This document shows, in pieces, positions 22,655 through 30,512 of a stretch of DNA of 44,454 nt. Made by a program: the position numbers and the translations under genes. Below the pieces are notes generated by a model. It ran no database searches, had not been told where the DNA came from, and saw nothing but the letters and a program-made list of their open reading frames with translations. Source of the DNA: an uncultured Akkermansia sp. Lineage in GTDB: Bacteria > Verrucomicrobiota > Verrucomicrobiia > Verrucomicrobiales > Akkermansiaceae. Position 1 is the first letter of the stretch, and the number at the start of each line of letters is the position of its first letter. The stretch covers positions 1 to 44,454 of the forward strand of contig CANRJD010000005.1 in the NCBI GenBank assembly GCA_947630815.1. The letters run 5' to 3'.

Positions 22655-24762
22655 AGCTTAACCGTATTTTCTTGGTTGTCATTAAATTCGTAGGAACTTT
22701 CCACGGCAAGAGCCAAGGAACGCTCCAGTGGGTTGCAACGAGGCGCAGGAAAACGCAAGAGCATTTCTGCTCGTCGCTCTGTACAACTAAAGCTCATGTA
22801 CACGGGTACGCCGGACGGCAAATCTTTGAGTACTGCGCGCAGGCCATTCTGCATGTCAATGATATCTGCCGGTGCAGCAAAAAGCTCCTCCATCTGGTGA
22901 GCCACATGAGCCGCGGCGTCCTCTACCTGATCCGGCGTAAAATCCAACGCAATCTCGTTTACAGGATCCCCAGAGAATTCGAGTGCCAACATCGTCACGT
23001 CCCGCTCCATGCGCCCTCCCTCCAAGTACTGGCGCAAAGAAGAACGAACCGACTGCAGCGCATCTGTGACGGTAGGCAAATCGCCCTGAAGAACCTCCTT
23101 GAGGCGCGGCTCACTGAATGGAATATTGTGGGTGTTGGTGGCATTCAATACACCCTCCGTGTACAGGAAGAGGCGGTCGCCCGGAACAAGTTGCCGCGTT
23201 TCTGTGTGAAACTGCACATCGGGCTGGTCGCCGAGGACACCATCTCCACGGAGATTAAGCTGACTGTATTGACCGCCGCTGGTCTGGCACAGGCCGTGCA
23301 GGCGTCCTGCATTCACAAACTCTAAAACGCCCGTCGTAATATCCAAGTTCCCGTAAAAGAGAGCCATGTGGATGCCTGTTTGGTTACCTTGGCATAATTC
23401 ACGGTTCGCCTCGGTGACGATGGACTGCGGAGTACCACCAGCGCGTGTAAGAGCACGAATGATCGCCATAGCCCGCATCATGAAGAGAGCTGCGGCAATA
23501 CCGGAAGCATCCACATCCGCCACAAGAAAATGCAAGTGCTTTTCATCCGGCATGGAGAAATCGTAGAAATCACCGCCCACCTCACTTGCCTGAATGCAGG
23601 TGGCATACAGGTCAAACTGTTCCACGTTGGGAAAAGCAGGGAACTTGGTGGGGAGCACCGTGCTTTGAATAATGCGCGCGAGCTCAAGATCACGCTTGAC
23701 GTGGGATTGACGTTCCTCCCCGACACTACGTAGTGAGTCCACCATAAAATTAATACCATTGGAGAGCCGGGCAAACTCCGGACAAGTCGCCACCTCGACC
23801 TTGCGTTCCAAGTCGCCTTCAGTGATCTCCATAAGAGACTCATTCACTTGAGAAATCCCGCGCAGAACAATGCGCTGCAACAGCCAACTCACCACGCCAA
23901 ATATCAGCATAAAGAGCAGCAAATTGCTTATCACCATCACCTTCACCGTTCGCCACCCTGCTCCGTACACTTCCTGCGCCGGCAGTATACCCACGAGACG
24001 GTACCCTTTTGCATCTACTGCGTACGCATAGAAGTCCATACCATCCGCCTGTATAATGTGCACATGCCCAGGTTCAAGAGCCAACATATCTGTCTCCGGC
24101 ACCACTGAACGCTCGTGAGTGAGGCATACCCCACGGCGGAATATGACAATAAGACCATCCCTCCCTAAGCGCAGCTTCAACGGCGTATTATCCAAAGAGC
24201 TTTCCGCGCGCGCCTGCTGCTCCAAACGAGTACGAAAACCCAAGCGGACGCGACCGGGACGATCCTGGCGCTTCACATTGGCAAACTGCATGCCCCCACT
24301 CGAGATATCGCTCACCTCTGCCAATATTTCATCGCCGTGTTCACTCATGGAAACGATGGGAATCACATCCTCACCGTCAGCTAAATTGCGACCCACCAGG
24401 CTATCCGGCACGGCAGCCTCGATGATGCCATCCGCGTCGGTAATAGCGATTTGCTCCGCCCCAAGCCGATTACAAATACCCTGCAATTCCTCTTGATTAT
24501 GAAGCACATCTGGTTTCAGCGTGATAATTTCTGCCAACGCATTGGCTCGATCAGTGGTACTGGCGTTATTGACGCGGTTCAGGAAGCCGACCGCCTGCTC
24601 CACATGCATCATAAAGTCGAGCATGTCATTGAGGCGTGTCTTTATCATCTGCTCGGCTCTATCCTCAAGTCGCGCGGTAAATTGGTAATACACCAGCCCC
24701 GCAGTCAACAAGAAAGCGGCAAAAATGCAAGCAGATAATCTTAGAAGAAACTGTTGTCGCAT
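22636..24762 (-). CDS. Membrane-bound SpoIIE-type PP2C phosphatase
   Basis: 708 residues. A membrane helix at 7-27, a periplasmic sensor-like region (about 30-270), a second helix at about 273-296 and a HAMP-like linker lead to a PP2C/SpoIIE phosphatase domain at about 355-597. Motifs are G-G-D-F-Y-D (396-401), V-A-D-V-D-A-S-G (414-421), G-D-R-L-F-L-Y-T-E-G (528-537) and R-D-V-T-M-L (587-592). Members dephosphorylate Ser/Thr residues, often on anti-anti-sigma factors. The usual Asp-Gly in the third motif is Glu-Gly, a conservative change at a metal-binding residue that could lower activity. The last 110 residues may be a degenerate ATPase-like domain. The gene is followed, with overlap, by the Ser/Thr kinase gene. 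Confidence 0.9.
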   Translation of the reverse strand: MRQQFLLRLSACIFAAFLLTAGLVYYQFTARLEDRAEQMIKTRLNDMLDFMMHVEQAVGFLNRVNNASTTDRANALAEIITLKPDVLHNQEELQGICNRLGAEQIAITDADGIIEAAVPDSLVGRNLADGEDVIPIVSMSEHGDEILAEVSDISSGGMQFANVKRQDRPGRVRLGFRTRLEQQARAESSLDNTPLKLRLGRDGLIVIFRRGVCLTHERSVVPETDMLALEPGHVHIIQADGMDFYAYAVDAKGYRLVGILPAQEVYGAGWRTVKVMVISNLLLFMLIFGVVSWLLQRIVLRGISQVNESLMEITEGDLERKVEVATCPEFARLSNGINFMVDSLRSVGEERQSHVKRDLELARIIQSTVLPTKFPAFPNVEQFDLYATCIQASEVGGDFYDFSMPDEKHLHFLVADVDASGIAAALFMMRAMAIIRALTRAGGTPQSIVTEANRELCQGNQTGIHMALFYGNLDITTGVLEFVNAGRLHGLCQTSGGQYSQLNLRGDGVLGDQPDVQFHTETRQLVPGDRLFLYTEGVLNATNTHNIPFSEPRLKEVLQGDLPTVTDALQSVRSSLRQYLEGGRMERDVTMLALEFSGDPVNEIALDFTPDQVEDAAAHVAHQMEELFAAPADIIDMQNGLRAVLKDLPSGVPVYMSFSCTERRAEMLLRFPAPRCNPLERSLALAVESSYEFNDNQENTVKLCKNLI

Positions 24763-24783
24763 GCGTAAAAAACGAGCCGCTAA

Positions 24784-24811
24784 ATTTTACCATTTTTTTT
24801 GCATATATCAA
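24784..24811 (-). promoter_or_regulatory. Predicted promoter of the phosphatase-kinase operon
   Basis: On the - strand: TTGATA, 16-bp spacer, TAAAAT. It ends 21 bp before the ATG at 24762; no Shine-Dalgarno lies between. Confidence 0.6.
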
Positions 24812-24828
24812 GCCTCAACCTTCATGCT

Positions 24829-24915
24829 GACGCAAATTCGTACATACGCGCGGACTGAGGTCACAGGTGACGAGCCATTTTGAGAACCGTCCCCCAAGTT
24901 CGTGGGTCCCACTAG
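24829..24915. other. Intergenic remnant with possible REP-like hairpin
   Basis: CAAATTCGTACATACGCGCG resembles the heptamer repeat plus palindrome. The following GAACCGTCCCCCAAG and TGGGTCCC resemble short hairpins often seen around REP-associated transposases. No transposase is present, so this is tentative. Confidence 0.3.
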
Positions 24916-25140
24916 GGCAAACGCATTTGAGAGAAGTTAATCAACAGAAAAATGCTCTTATCGACTGATATCATCGCATATACGTATCAAAAATCATGAC
25001 AATAGGCGGTCATCATGATGATGGATCCAGAGGAATCTCTGCATACGTTAATGATCCAAAACCCGCACAACATATACGTTATCAATAAATAGCAAATCAA
25101 AATCGTAAATGACAGACACATTTTCTAACGCATTTGCCCT
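24916..25140. repeat. Dispersed 150-bp intergenic element, copy 1
   Basis: From about 24989 the sequence matches 36124-36272: AAAATC, GCGGTCATCATGATGA, CTCTGCATACGTT, ATCGTAAAT and a final TTTTCTAA(C/T)GC with TTTGCCCT. It contains the perfect 12-bp palindrome TCATCATGATGA (25010-25021), a possible protein-binding site. Its outer ends (GGCAAACGCATTT at 24916 and ACGCATTTGCCCT at the right) are halves of the 28-nt dispersed hairpin. It lies between two divergent transcription units. Confidence 0.7.
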
Positions 25141-25159
25141 AGGGGCAATGCAATCCTGC

Positions 25160-25188
25160 TTGCAAACGAGTGAGAGGAATGATAAAAT
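25160..25188 (+). promoter_or_regulatory. Predicted promoter of the nucleotidyltransferase-kinase operon
   Basis: TTGCAA, 17-bp spacer, TAAAAT. Transcription would start near 25195, about 10 bp before the ATG at 25205. Confidence 0.65.
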
Positions 25189-25204
25189 GCAAGCACACAA
25201 AGCC

Positions 25205-26110
25205 ATGAAACCAACACTTCTTGTACTCGCAGCAGGAATGGGCAGCCGCTACGGCGGACTCAAGCAACTCGATCCCATGGGACCCAATGGGGAGGTAATA
25301 CTGGACTACTCCGTGCATGATGCCATACGCGCCGGTTTCGGTAAAGTGGTATTCGTGATACGCCGGGACTTCGAGGAAGCGTTCAAAAGCCAAGTAGGGG
25401 CGCGATTTGAGGGGAAAATCGAGGTGGACTATGCGTTTCAGAGTTTGGATGATTTGCCGGGAGGCTTCAGCGTACCGGAAGGAAGAGTGAAGCCATGGGG
25501 TACGGCGCATGCCTTGCGCGCCGCACGGCATGTAATACATGAACCCTTCGGTGTGGTAAATGCGGATGACTTTTATGGGGCAGATGCCTTCCATAAGGCA
25601 GCGGAATTTTTAACCAGCCCGAAAGAGGAGGAGGGAAAGACCCACTACGGCATGATCGGCTACCCGCTCAAAAATACCTTGAGTGACCACGGCGATGTGA
25701 ACCGCGGCATCTGCGGCATCAAAGACGGTTATCTGGACAGCGTGGAGGAATACACCAAGATCATGCGCGAGCACGACGGCGTGTGCCGCGGCGACAACCT
25801 GCACGGCGAACGTAAAGAAGTGGATCCTGAAGAGCTGGTATCCATGAACTTCTGGGTGTTCCCCGCCAGCTTTATCAGCCAGATTGAGGAACATTTCACA
25901 CGTTTCATGAGTGAGCGCGGCACCGAACTGAAGAGTGAATGCTACATCCCCACCGTGGTGGATGAGCTTATCCACAACGGCGTAGCAGATTGTCGTGTCA
26001 TCCGAACAACCGCCAGCTGGCTTGGCGTGACCTACCCCAGCGACAAGCCTGCTGTCGTCGAAAGCATTGCAAAGCTGGTGAAAGAAGGAGTTTACCCAGA
26101 AAAGCTTTAA
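25205..26110 (+). CDS. Sugar-1-phosphate nucleotidyltransferase
   Basis: 301 residues from 25205. That start puts the nucleotide-binding motif L-A-A-G-M-G-S-R-Y-G-G-L-K-Q-L at residues 8-22, as in relatives, and agrees with the promoter; an ATG at 25187 with a good upstream purine run is the alternative. N-A-D-D-F-Y-G is the metal- and sugar-nucleotide-binding region. The enzyme should transfer a nucleotide from an NTP to a sugar 1-phosphate, making an NDP-sugar and pyrophosphate. The sugar is likely a HexNAc, because the next gene, 12 bp on, resembles N-acetylhexosamine 1-kinase. Together they would convert a free sugar from glycan breakdown into an activated sugar. An AmgK/MurU-like wall-recycling role is the main alternative. 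Confidence 0.85.
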   Translation: MKPTLLVLAAGMGSRYGGLKQLDPMGPNGEVILDYSVHDAIRAGFGKVVFVIRRDFEEAFKSQVGARFEGKIEVDYAFQSLDDLPGGFSVPEGRVKPWGTAHALRAARHVIHEPFGVVNADDFYGADAFHKAAEFLTSPKEEEGKTHYGMIGYPLKNTLSDHGDVNRGICGIKDGYLDSVEEYTKIMREHDGVCRGDNLHGERKEVDPEELVSMNFWVFPASFISQIEEHFTRFMSERGTELKSECYIPTVVDELIHNGVADCRVIRTTASWLGVTYPSDKPAVVESIAKLVKEGVYPEKL

Positions 26111-26122
26111 CCTTAACAAATT

Positions 26123-27214
26123 ATGTTCAACCTCAAAGCCATCTCAAATCTTTTTGACCTGCGCGCGGACTACGTGTACGGGGCCCCCTACGGCTCCGGA
26201 CACATCAACGACACCTACCGTATCGAGGTGGATCAAGCAGGTCTTCGGGTCAGCTACATTTTGCAGCGCGTAAACAGCAATGTCTTCAAACAGCCCATTC
26301 CTCTCATGGAGAATGTGTTGAGGGTAACCACCGAAGCACTGAGTGTTCTGCAAGCGGAAGGATGCAAAGATGCCTACCGACGCACCCTCACCCTAGTGCC
26401 GGCTAAGGATGGCAAACCTTATGCACAAGATGCGGAGGCGAATGTGTGGCGCGTCTATACTTTCATCGACCGGGCTCGTACCTATGACATGATTGAAAAC
26501 CCACAGCAATGTGTGGAAGTGGCGCGAGCCTTTGGCAACTTCCAAAAGCTCGGCGCTAATCTCCCCGGTGCACCACTCTTCGAGACTATCCCGGATTTCC
26601 ACAACACGACCAAGCGCTTCGCCACCTTCAAGAATGCCGTGGCAGAGGATCCGATCGGCCGCGCTAAAACCGTGCAAAAGGAAATCGACTGGTTCCTCGA
26701 GCGAGAAGCGGATTGCCACAAGGTTGTCAACTACCTAGCCAGTGGTGAATTGCCCGTGCGTGTAACCCACAACGACACCAAACTCAATAACGTAATGTTG
26801 GATGATGTGACAGGTGAAGGCATCTGCGTAATCGACTTGGACACAACTATGCCCGGTAGCTCGCTGTACGACTTTGGAGATATGATTCGCACCTCGACTT
26901 CCCCGGCCGCAGAGGATGAGAAAGATACGAGTCTGGTGACCATGCGCATGGAGTATTTCGAAGCATTGGCCAAGGGATATTGCGAGGCCGCAACGTTCCT
27001 GACCCCGCTGGAGAAAGAACTGCTGCCTTTCTCGGGCAAACTGCTTACCATGGAGTGCGGAATGCGTTTCCTGACTGACTACTTGTTGGGTGACACATAT
27101 TTCAAGATCCACCGCCCTGAGCACAATCTGGATCGCACGCGCACGCAAATTGCCCTCGTGGAGTCCATCGAAAACCAGATGGAAGCCATGCAAACTGTAG
27201 TGGCTCGTTATTAA
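26123..27214 (+). CDS. N-acetylhexosamine 1-kinase-like phosphotransferase
   Basis: 363 residues of the APH/choline-kinase fold. The catalytic loop is T-H-N-D-T-K-L-N-N-V (H216, N217, D218), and the metal-binding Asp lies in V-I-D-L-D-T (238/240). Y-D-F-G-D-M-I-R, A-A-E-D-E-K-D, and the C-terminal R-F-L-T-D-Y-L-L-G-D with P-E-H-N-L are typical of NahK-like proteins, which phosphorylate GlcNAc or GalNAc at C1. In gut bacteria this supports use of mucin and milk glycans. It sits 12 bp after the nucleotidyltransferase gene without a promoter of its own, so it is cotranscribed. Substrate choice cannot be read from the sequence; MurNAc/GlcNAc (AmgK-like) remains possible. Confidence 0.82.
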   Translation: MFNLKAISNLFDLRADYVYGAPYGSGHINDTYRIEVDQAGLRVSYILQRVNSNVFKQPIPLMENVLRVTTEALSVLQAEGCKDAYRRTLTLVPAKDGKPYAQDAEANVWRVYTFIDRARTYDMIENPQQCVEVARAFGNFQKLGANLPGAPLFETIPDFHNTTKRFATFKNAVAEDPIGRAKTVQKEIDWFLEREADCHKVVNYLASGELPVRVTHNDTKLNNVMLDDVTGEGICVIDLDTTMPGSSLYDFGDMIRTSTSPAAEDEKDTSLVTMRMEYFEALAKGYCEAATFLTPLEKELLPFSGKLLTMECGMRFLTDYLLGDTYFKIHRPEHNLDRTRTQIALVESIENQMEAMQTVVARY

Positions 27215-27302
27215 GTGAAAGGGGTATCTGCTGCGCACGATCTGCGCTGCAGGTATCGTGCGTGTAAATTGCCTCCACCTGCACGAACGGAAATTTTTCT
27301 GT

Positions 27303-27331
27303 TCGACATGGGCGGGGGCTTTTACTATAAT
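27303..27331 (+). promoter_or_regulatory. Strong predicted promoter before the GTPase gene
   Basis: TCGACA, 17-bp spacer, TATAAT: a perfect -10 box and one mismatch in the -35 box. Transcription would begin at about 27338, directly before the GTG at 27340. Confidence 0.7.
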
Positions 27332-27339
27332 GGCGAGAC

Positions 27340-28989
27340 GTGGAGTTGAGGCGACCGCATCAAACTGAGGAAGGTCTTGTTCGTCTGTGGGCAGACAAGG
27401 CTTTGGAGCTTTGTGCGGATATTGACGATGAAGAGGCGCTTGCGGAATACCGCGATCCGGTGGAGAAGGTGCTTGATGCGCTGAACCATGACCGACGAGT
27501 GGTCGTATTGGGAGGAGGCGACAGCGGAAAGTCCACCCTGCTGGCAAGTTTGTCCGGTGCTCCCGTAATTGCGCATGCAACCATGGAGGGACATTATACT
27601 TGTTGGCGCTACATTTGCCGAGATGGAGACGCGAGTCACTCTCGCTTTATCCCCACATCGGCGCTTCGCGGACTGGAGTTGGTGGACACAGCCGATCTGG
27701 AAAACGAGAATGTGCGACACACCTGCGAGCAGCTCATACAGGGCGCTGATGTCGTACTGGGTGTGCTGGATGCGCGCCGCGTGGAAATCTCGCCTGTGTG
27801 GGATATGCTGGCTGGAGTGGAACAGGAAAACCGCTCTGCATGGATGCTGGTGGTGACTCAGGTAAATCACCTGGATGCTCGAGAAGGTATCGCACTGAAG
27901 GAGCATTTGCGCCAGCTGAATCGCGCACACGGTGCAGAAGGCGTGAGGATCTTTATCTACTCCGACGTGAATGATGCATCAGCGACAAATGCCGTGCGCA
28001 CGTGTGTACAAGAGCTTCTGCAGGAGTCGCACGGTCTCTCGGCAAGCTTGCGCGTATTGGCTGAACGCACCATGGATCTCGTGCAGCGTGCGGACCGCGT
28101 GCTCAGCGCGCGAGAAGGCGTAAGCCGTATGTACAGCGGCTTCATGGCTGGCATTGAACAGGAAATCGACAATTTCATGCACAGTCAGATGATTGGCTTG
28201 GCAGAGTACACCCGAGGTGCTCAACAAATGCTCCTCGAAACGCTAGAGAGTTTACTTGCCGAAGTGCGTCGTTCGCTCGGATGGGCCCTCTCCCCTGGCG
28301 TACTTCTGCGTCTGGAGCTGATGGGAGGGATGGCAGATAAGGAACTTTACCGTCTCATGGATAATGCATTGCAACACATGCAGGAGGAGGCGGACAAGCA
28401 ATTCACCATGCAGTGTGAATCGCACTGGAAACACGTGCGCCCACGCATGAAGAAAGCGCTGGAATGCGAAATTGGAGATTTCCCAAACGCTGCACTGCAG
28501 GCAGAATTGCAAACTCTGCGCGAACGACTCAGCCGCCAAATGTTTGAACCTCTCGCCTCCACGGGACTGCGCGCGCGCATGTTCGGCATTTTCGTAGCTC
28601 ATACAGGATGGATGCAGGGCTGTGTTATCTGTATCTGTATTTTCTTTATATTGGCGGGTATACTTGGCTTCTTAGGTCACGATACGCCTGCGGTGACATG
28701 CGTACTGCTCGCTATTGTGACATGGGGCTCCGGTTGCATAGCTCAGCGCATTGCATCCCGCAATATTTGCGTTTCCATCCAGAATCTGGTGCGAGACATG
28801 TGTACCGCCTGTGAAAAACAATTCCACGCAGCAATGGAAAGCCTTATTGTCTCACGCGTTGCAGCCTATCGGCAACTTTACACGGCCCCGCGCCGCAAAG
28901 TCGCCCGTCGGGAAGTAGAACTGCGCCCCCTCCAAGACCGTCAGAAAACCATCTACACCCGCTTGCGCATTTTGCTGCAGCACCTATAA
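27340..28989 (+). CDS. Membrane-anchored dynamin-like GTPase
   Basis: 549 residues from a GTG that lies almost at the predicted transcription start; no other good start or ribosome-binding site is near. A P-loop G-G-G-D-S-G-K-S-T is at 58-66 and a G3-like L-V-D-T-A-D follows near 110. The G4 motif is atypical (T-Q-V-N-H-L-D in place of N-K-x-D). A long helical middle part is followed by two close hydrophobic segments (about 425-445 and 455-475) and a helical tail. This order (GTPase, helices, paired membrane segments, helices) resembles bacterial dynamin-like or YcjX/Era-related membrane GTPases. A membrane-remodelling or stress role is inferred; the function is not known. RarA is encoded 29 bp downstream, probably in one operon. 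Confidence 0.7.
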   Translation: MELRRPHQTEEGLVRLWADKALELCADIDDEEALAEYRDPVEKVLDALNHDRRVVVLGGGDSGKSTLLASLSGAPVIAHATMEGHYTCWRYICRDGDASHSRFIPTSALRGLELVDTADLENENVRHTCEQLIQGADVVLGVLDARRVEISPVWDMLAGVEQENRSAWMLVVTQVNHLDAREGIALKEHLRQLNRAHGAEGVRIFIYSDVNDASATNAVRTCVQELLQESHGLSASLRVLAERTMDLVQRADRVLSAREGVSRMYSGFMAGIEQEIDNFMHSQMIGLAEYTRGAQQMLLETLESLLAEVRRSLGWALSPGVLLRLELMGGMADKELYRLMDNALQHMQEEADKQFTMQCESHWKHVRPRMKKALECEIGDFPNAALQAELQTLRERLSRQMFEPLASTGLRARMFGIFVAHTGWMQGCVICICIFFILAGILGFLGHDTPAVTCVLLAIVTWGSGCIAQRIASRNICVSIQNLVRDMCTACEKQFHAAMESLIVSRVAAYRQLYTAPRRKVARREVELRPLQDRQKTIYTRLRILLQHL

Positions 28990-29018
28990 GCCCGCTTCCA
29001 AAGTAGTTCACGAATATT

Positions 29019-30368
29019 ATGGCAGACCTGTTTACCCCATTCGGCGAAAATCGACCTGCTCAACCCACAGCGCAGGCTGGCATGCCCTTGGCTGCGCGCA
29101 TGCGTCCCGAGACCCTTGGGGAGGTAGCAGGACAACGTCATTTGCTAGATCCTGGCAAATTACTGCGCCGAGCCATAGAGACTGATCGCTTTTCCTCGCT
29201 CATTTTCTATGGACCACCCGGCGTAGGAAAGACTACCCTCGCCTACGTAATCGCCCGCCATACAAGCGCCTATTTTGTAATGCTCAACGGTGTAGAATCC
29301 AATGTGAGCGAAATACGAGAGAAAATCGCCGAAGCCAGGACACGACTCAGCCTGCACAACCAGCGCACCATTCTCTTTGTGGATGAGCTGCACCGCTTCA
29401 ACAAGGCTCAACAGGATGTGCTATTGCCCCATTTAGAGCGTGGCACTGTACGTTTTATCGGCGCCACGACTGAAAATCCCTATTTCGCCATCAATTCTGC
29501 CATGCTCTCGCGTTCGCAGATTTTTCCTCTCGAACCGGTGCCGGAGGAGGATTTGGTGGCACTGATGAAACGTGCAGCCGCTGACAAAGAACGAGGCTTG
29601 GGCAAAATGCCCTTGCTGGTGAATGAAGACGCCTTTCTACACATGGCGCGCAAAGCGGATGGTGATGCTCGTAAAGCTCTCACAGCTCTAGAGGTGGCTG
29701 CGCTCTCCACCCTACCGGGGGAGGACGGTCATATCAACATCACCTTGGAGGTGGCCGAAGAATCTATCCAGCAAAAAGCTGTACGTTACGACCGTGCCGG
29801 GGATGGTCACTACGACACCATCTCTGCGTTTATCAAATCTATGCGCGGTAGCGATCCGGATGCTGCTCTTTACTGGCTCGCCTTCATGCTTAACGCCGGC
29901 GAGGATATCCGCTTCATCGAACGGCGACTCGTCATCTGCGCAAGTGAAGATGTGGGACTGGCGGATTCCAATGCCCTGCGTGTAGCGTTGGCTGCGGCTC
30001 GTGCCGCAGAAATGGTGGGCATGCCGGAAGCGCGCATTCCATTGGCGCACGCCACAGTTTACATCGCTACTGCTCCCAAGAGCAATTCCGCTTACATGGC
30101 TTTCGAGGCTGCCATGAAAGACGTCAAAGAAGGCAAAACCTTGGCTGTTCCGGATCATTTGGCGACCCCCACGCGAAAAAAACTGGCACGGCTGCGCGGA
30201 GCTACGGAAGAAGAAACGACCTACAAGTATGCACACGACTTCGGGGAAGATCACTATGTTCCACAGGCATACCTGCCAGAGGGTCGCGTGTATTACCACC
30301 CTACGACCAATGGCATGGAGCTGCGCATTGGCGAGCGGATGGATATGCTGCGCAAGCGTCAGCCATAA
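29019..30368 (+). CDS. rarA: Replication-associated recombination protein A
   Basis: 449 residues, full length for RarA/MgsA, an AAA+ ATPase related to clamp-loader proteins that acts at stalled replication forks. It has Walker A G-P-P-G-V-G-K-T-T (65-73), Walker B with the family-typical L-F-V-D-E-L-H-R-F-N-K-A-Q-Q-D (119-133), sensor 1 G-A-T-T-E-N-P-Y-F (148-156), and the C-terminal tetramer domain with A-P-K-S-N and H-Y-V-P-Q-A-Y-L-P. The initial ATG lacks a Shine-Dalgarno sequence. It follows the GTPase gene by 29 bp. Confidence 0.95.
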   Translation: MADLFTPFGENRPAQPTAQAGMPLAARMRPETLGEVAGQRHLLDPGKLLRRAIETDRFSSLIFYGPPGVGKTTLAYVIARHTSAYFVMLNGVESNVSEIREKIAEARTRLSLHNQRTILFVDELHRFNKAQQDVLLPHLERGTVRFIGATTENPYFAINSAMLSRSQIFPLEPVPEEDLVALMKRAAADKERGLGKMPLLVNEDAFLHMARKADGDARKALTALEVAALSTLPGEDGHINITLEVAEESIQQKAVRYDRAGDGHYDTISAFIKSMRGSDPDAALYWLAFMLNAGEDIRFIERRLVICASEDVGLADSNALRVALAAARAAEMVGMPEARIPLAHATVYIATAPKSNSAYMAFEAAMKDVKEGKTLAVPDHLATPTRKKLARLRGATEEETTYKYAHDFGEDHYVPQAYLPEGRVYYHPTTNGMELRIGERMDMLRKRQP

Positions 30369-30470
30369 AGAATGCCCCGCGTATCTATCATATTGGTTGC
30401 CTTTGCGTCCCCATTCCAACGGCCCCTTTTTCTCCGGGCGAAGTTTTTTTCTCCCATGTGCACTTTTAGA

Positions 30471-30499
30471 GTGACTTTCGCGAGGGAATCTGGTAGGAT
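30471..30499 (+). promoter_or_regulatory. Possible promoter of the secretin gene
   Basis: GTGACT, 17-bp spacer, TAGGAT. It would place the transcript start near 30506, favouring the ATG at 30513 over the one at 30498 inside the -10 box. Confidence 0.4.
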
Positions 30500-30512
30500 G
30501 AACGTGCTTTCG

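Noticed and set aside
24870..24912. Transposon end
   Set aside because: The GAACCGTCCCCC motif recalls REP-associated elements, but no transposase, target duplication or paired end could be seen.
25109..25204. Upstream start of the nucleotidyltransferase at 25109
   Set aside because: The extra codons fall in the dispersed hairpin and the promoter; family homology begins at 25205.
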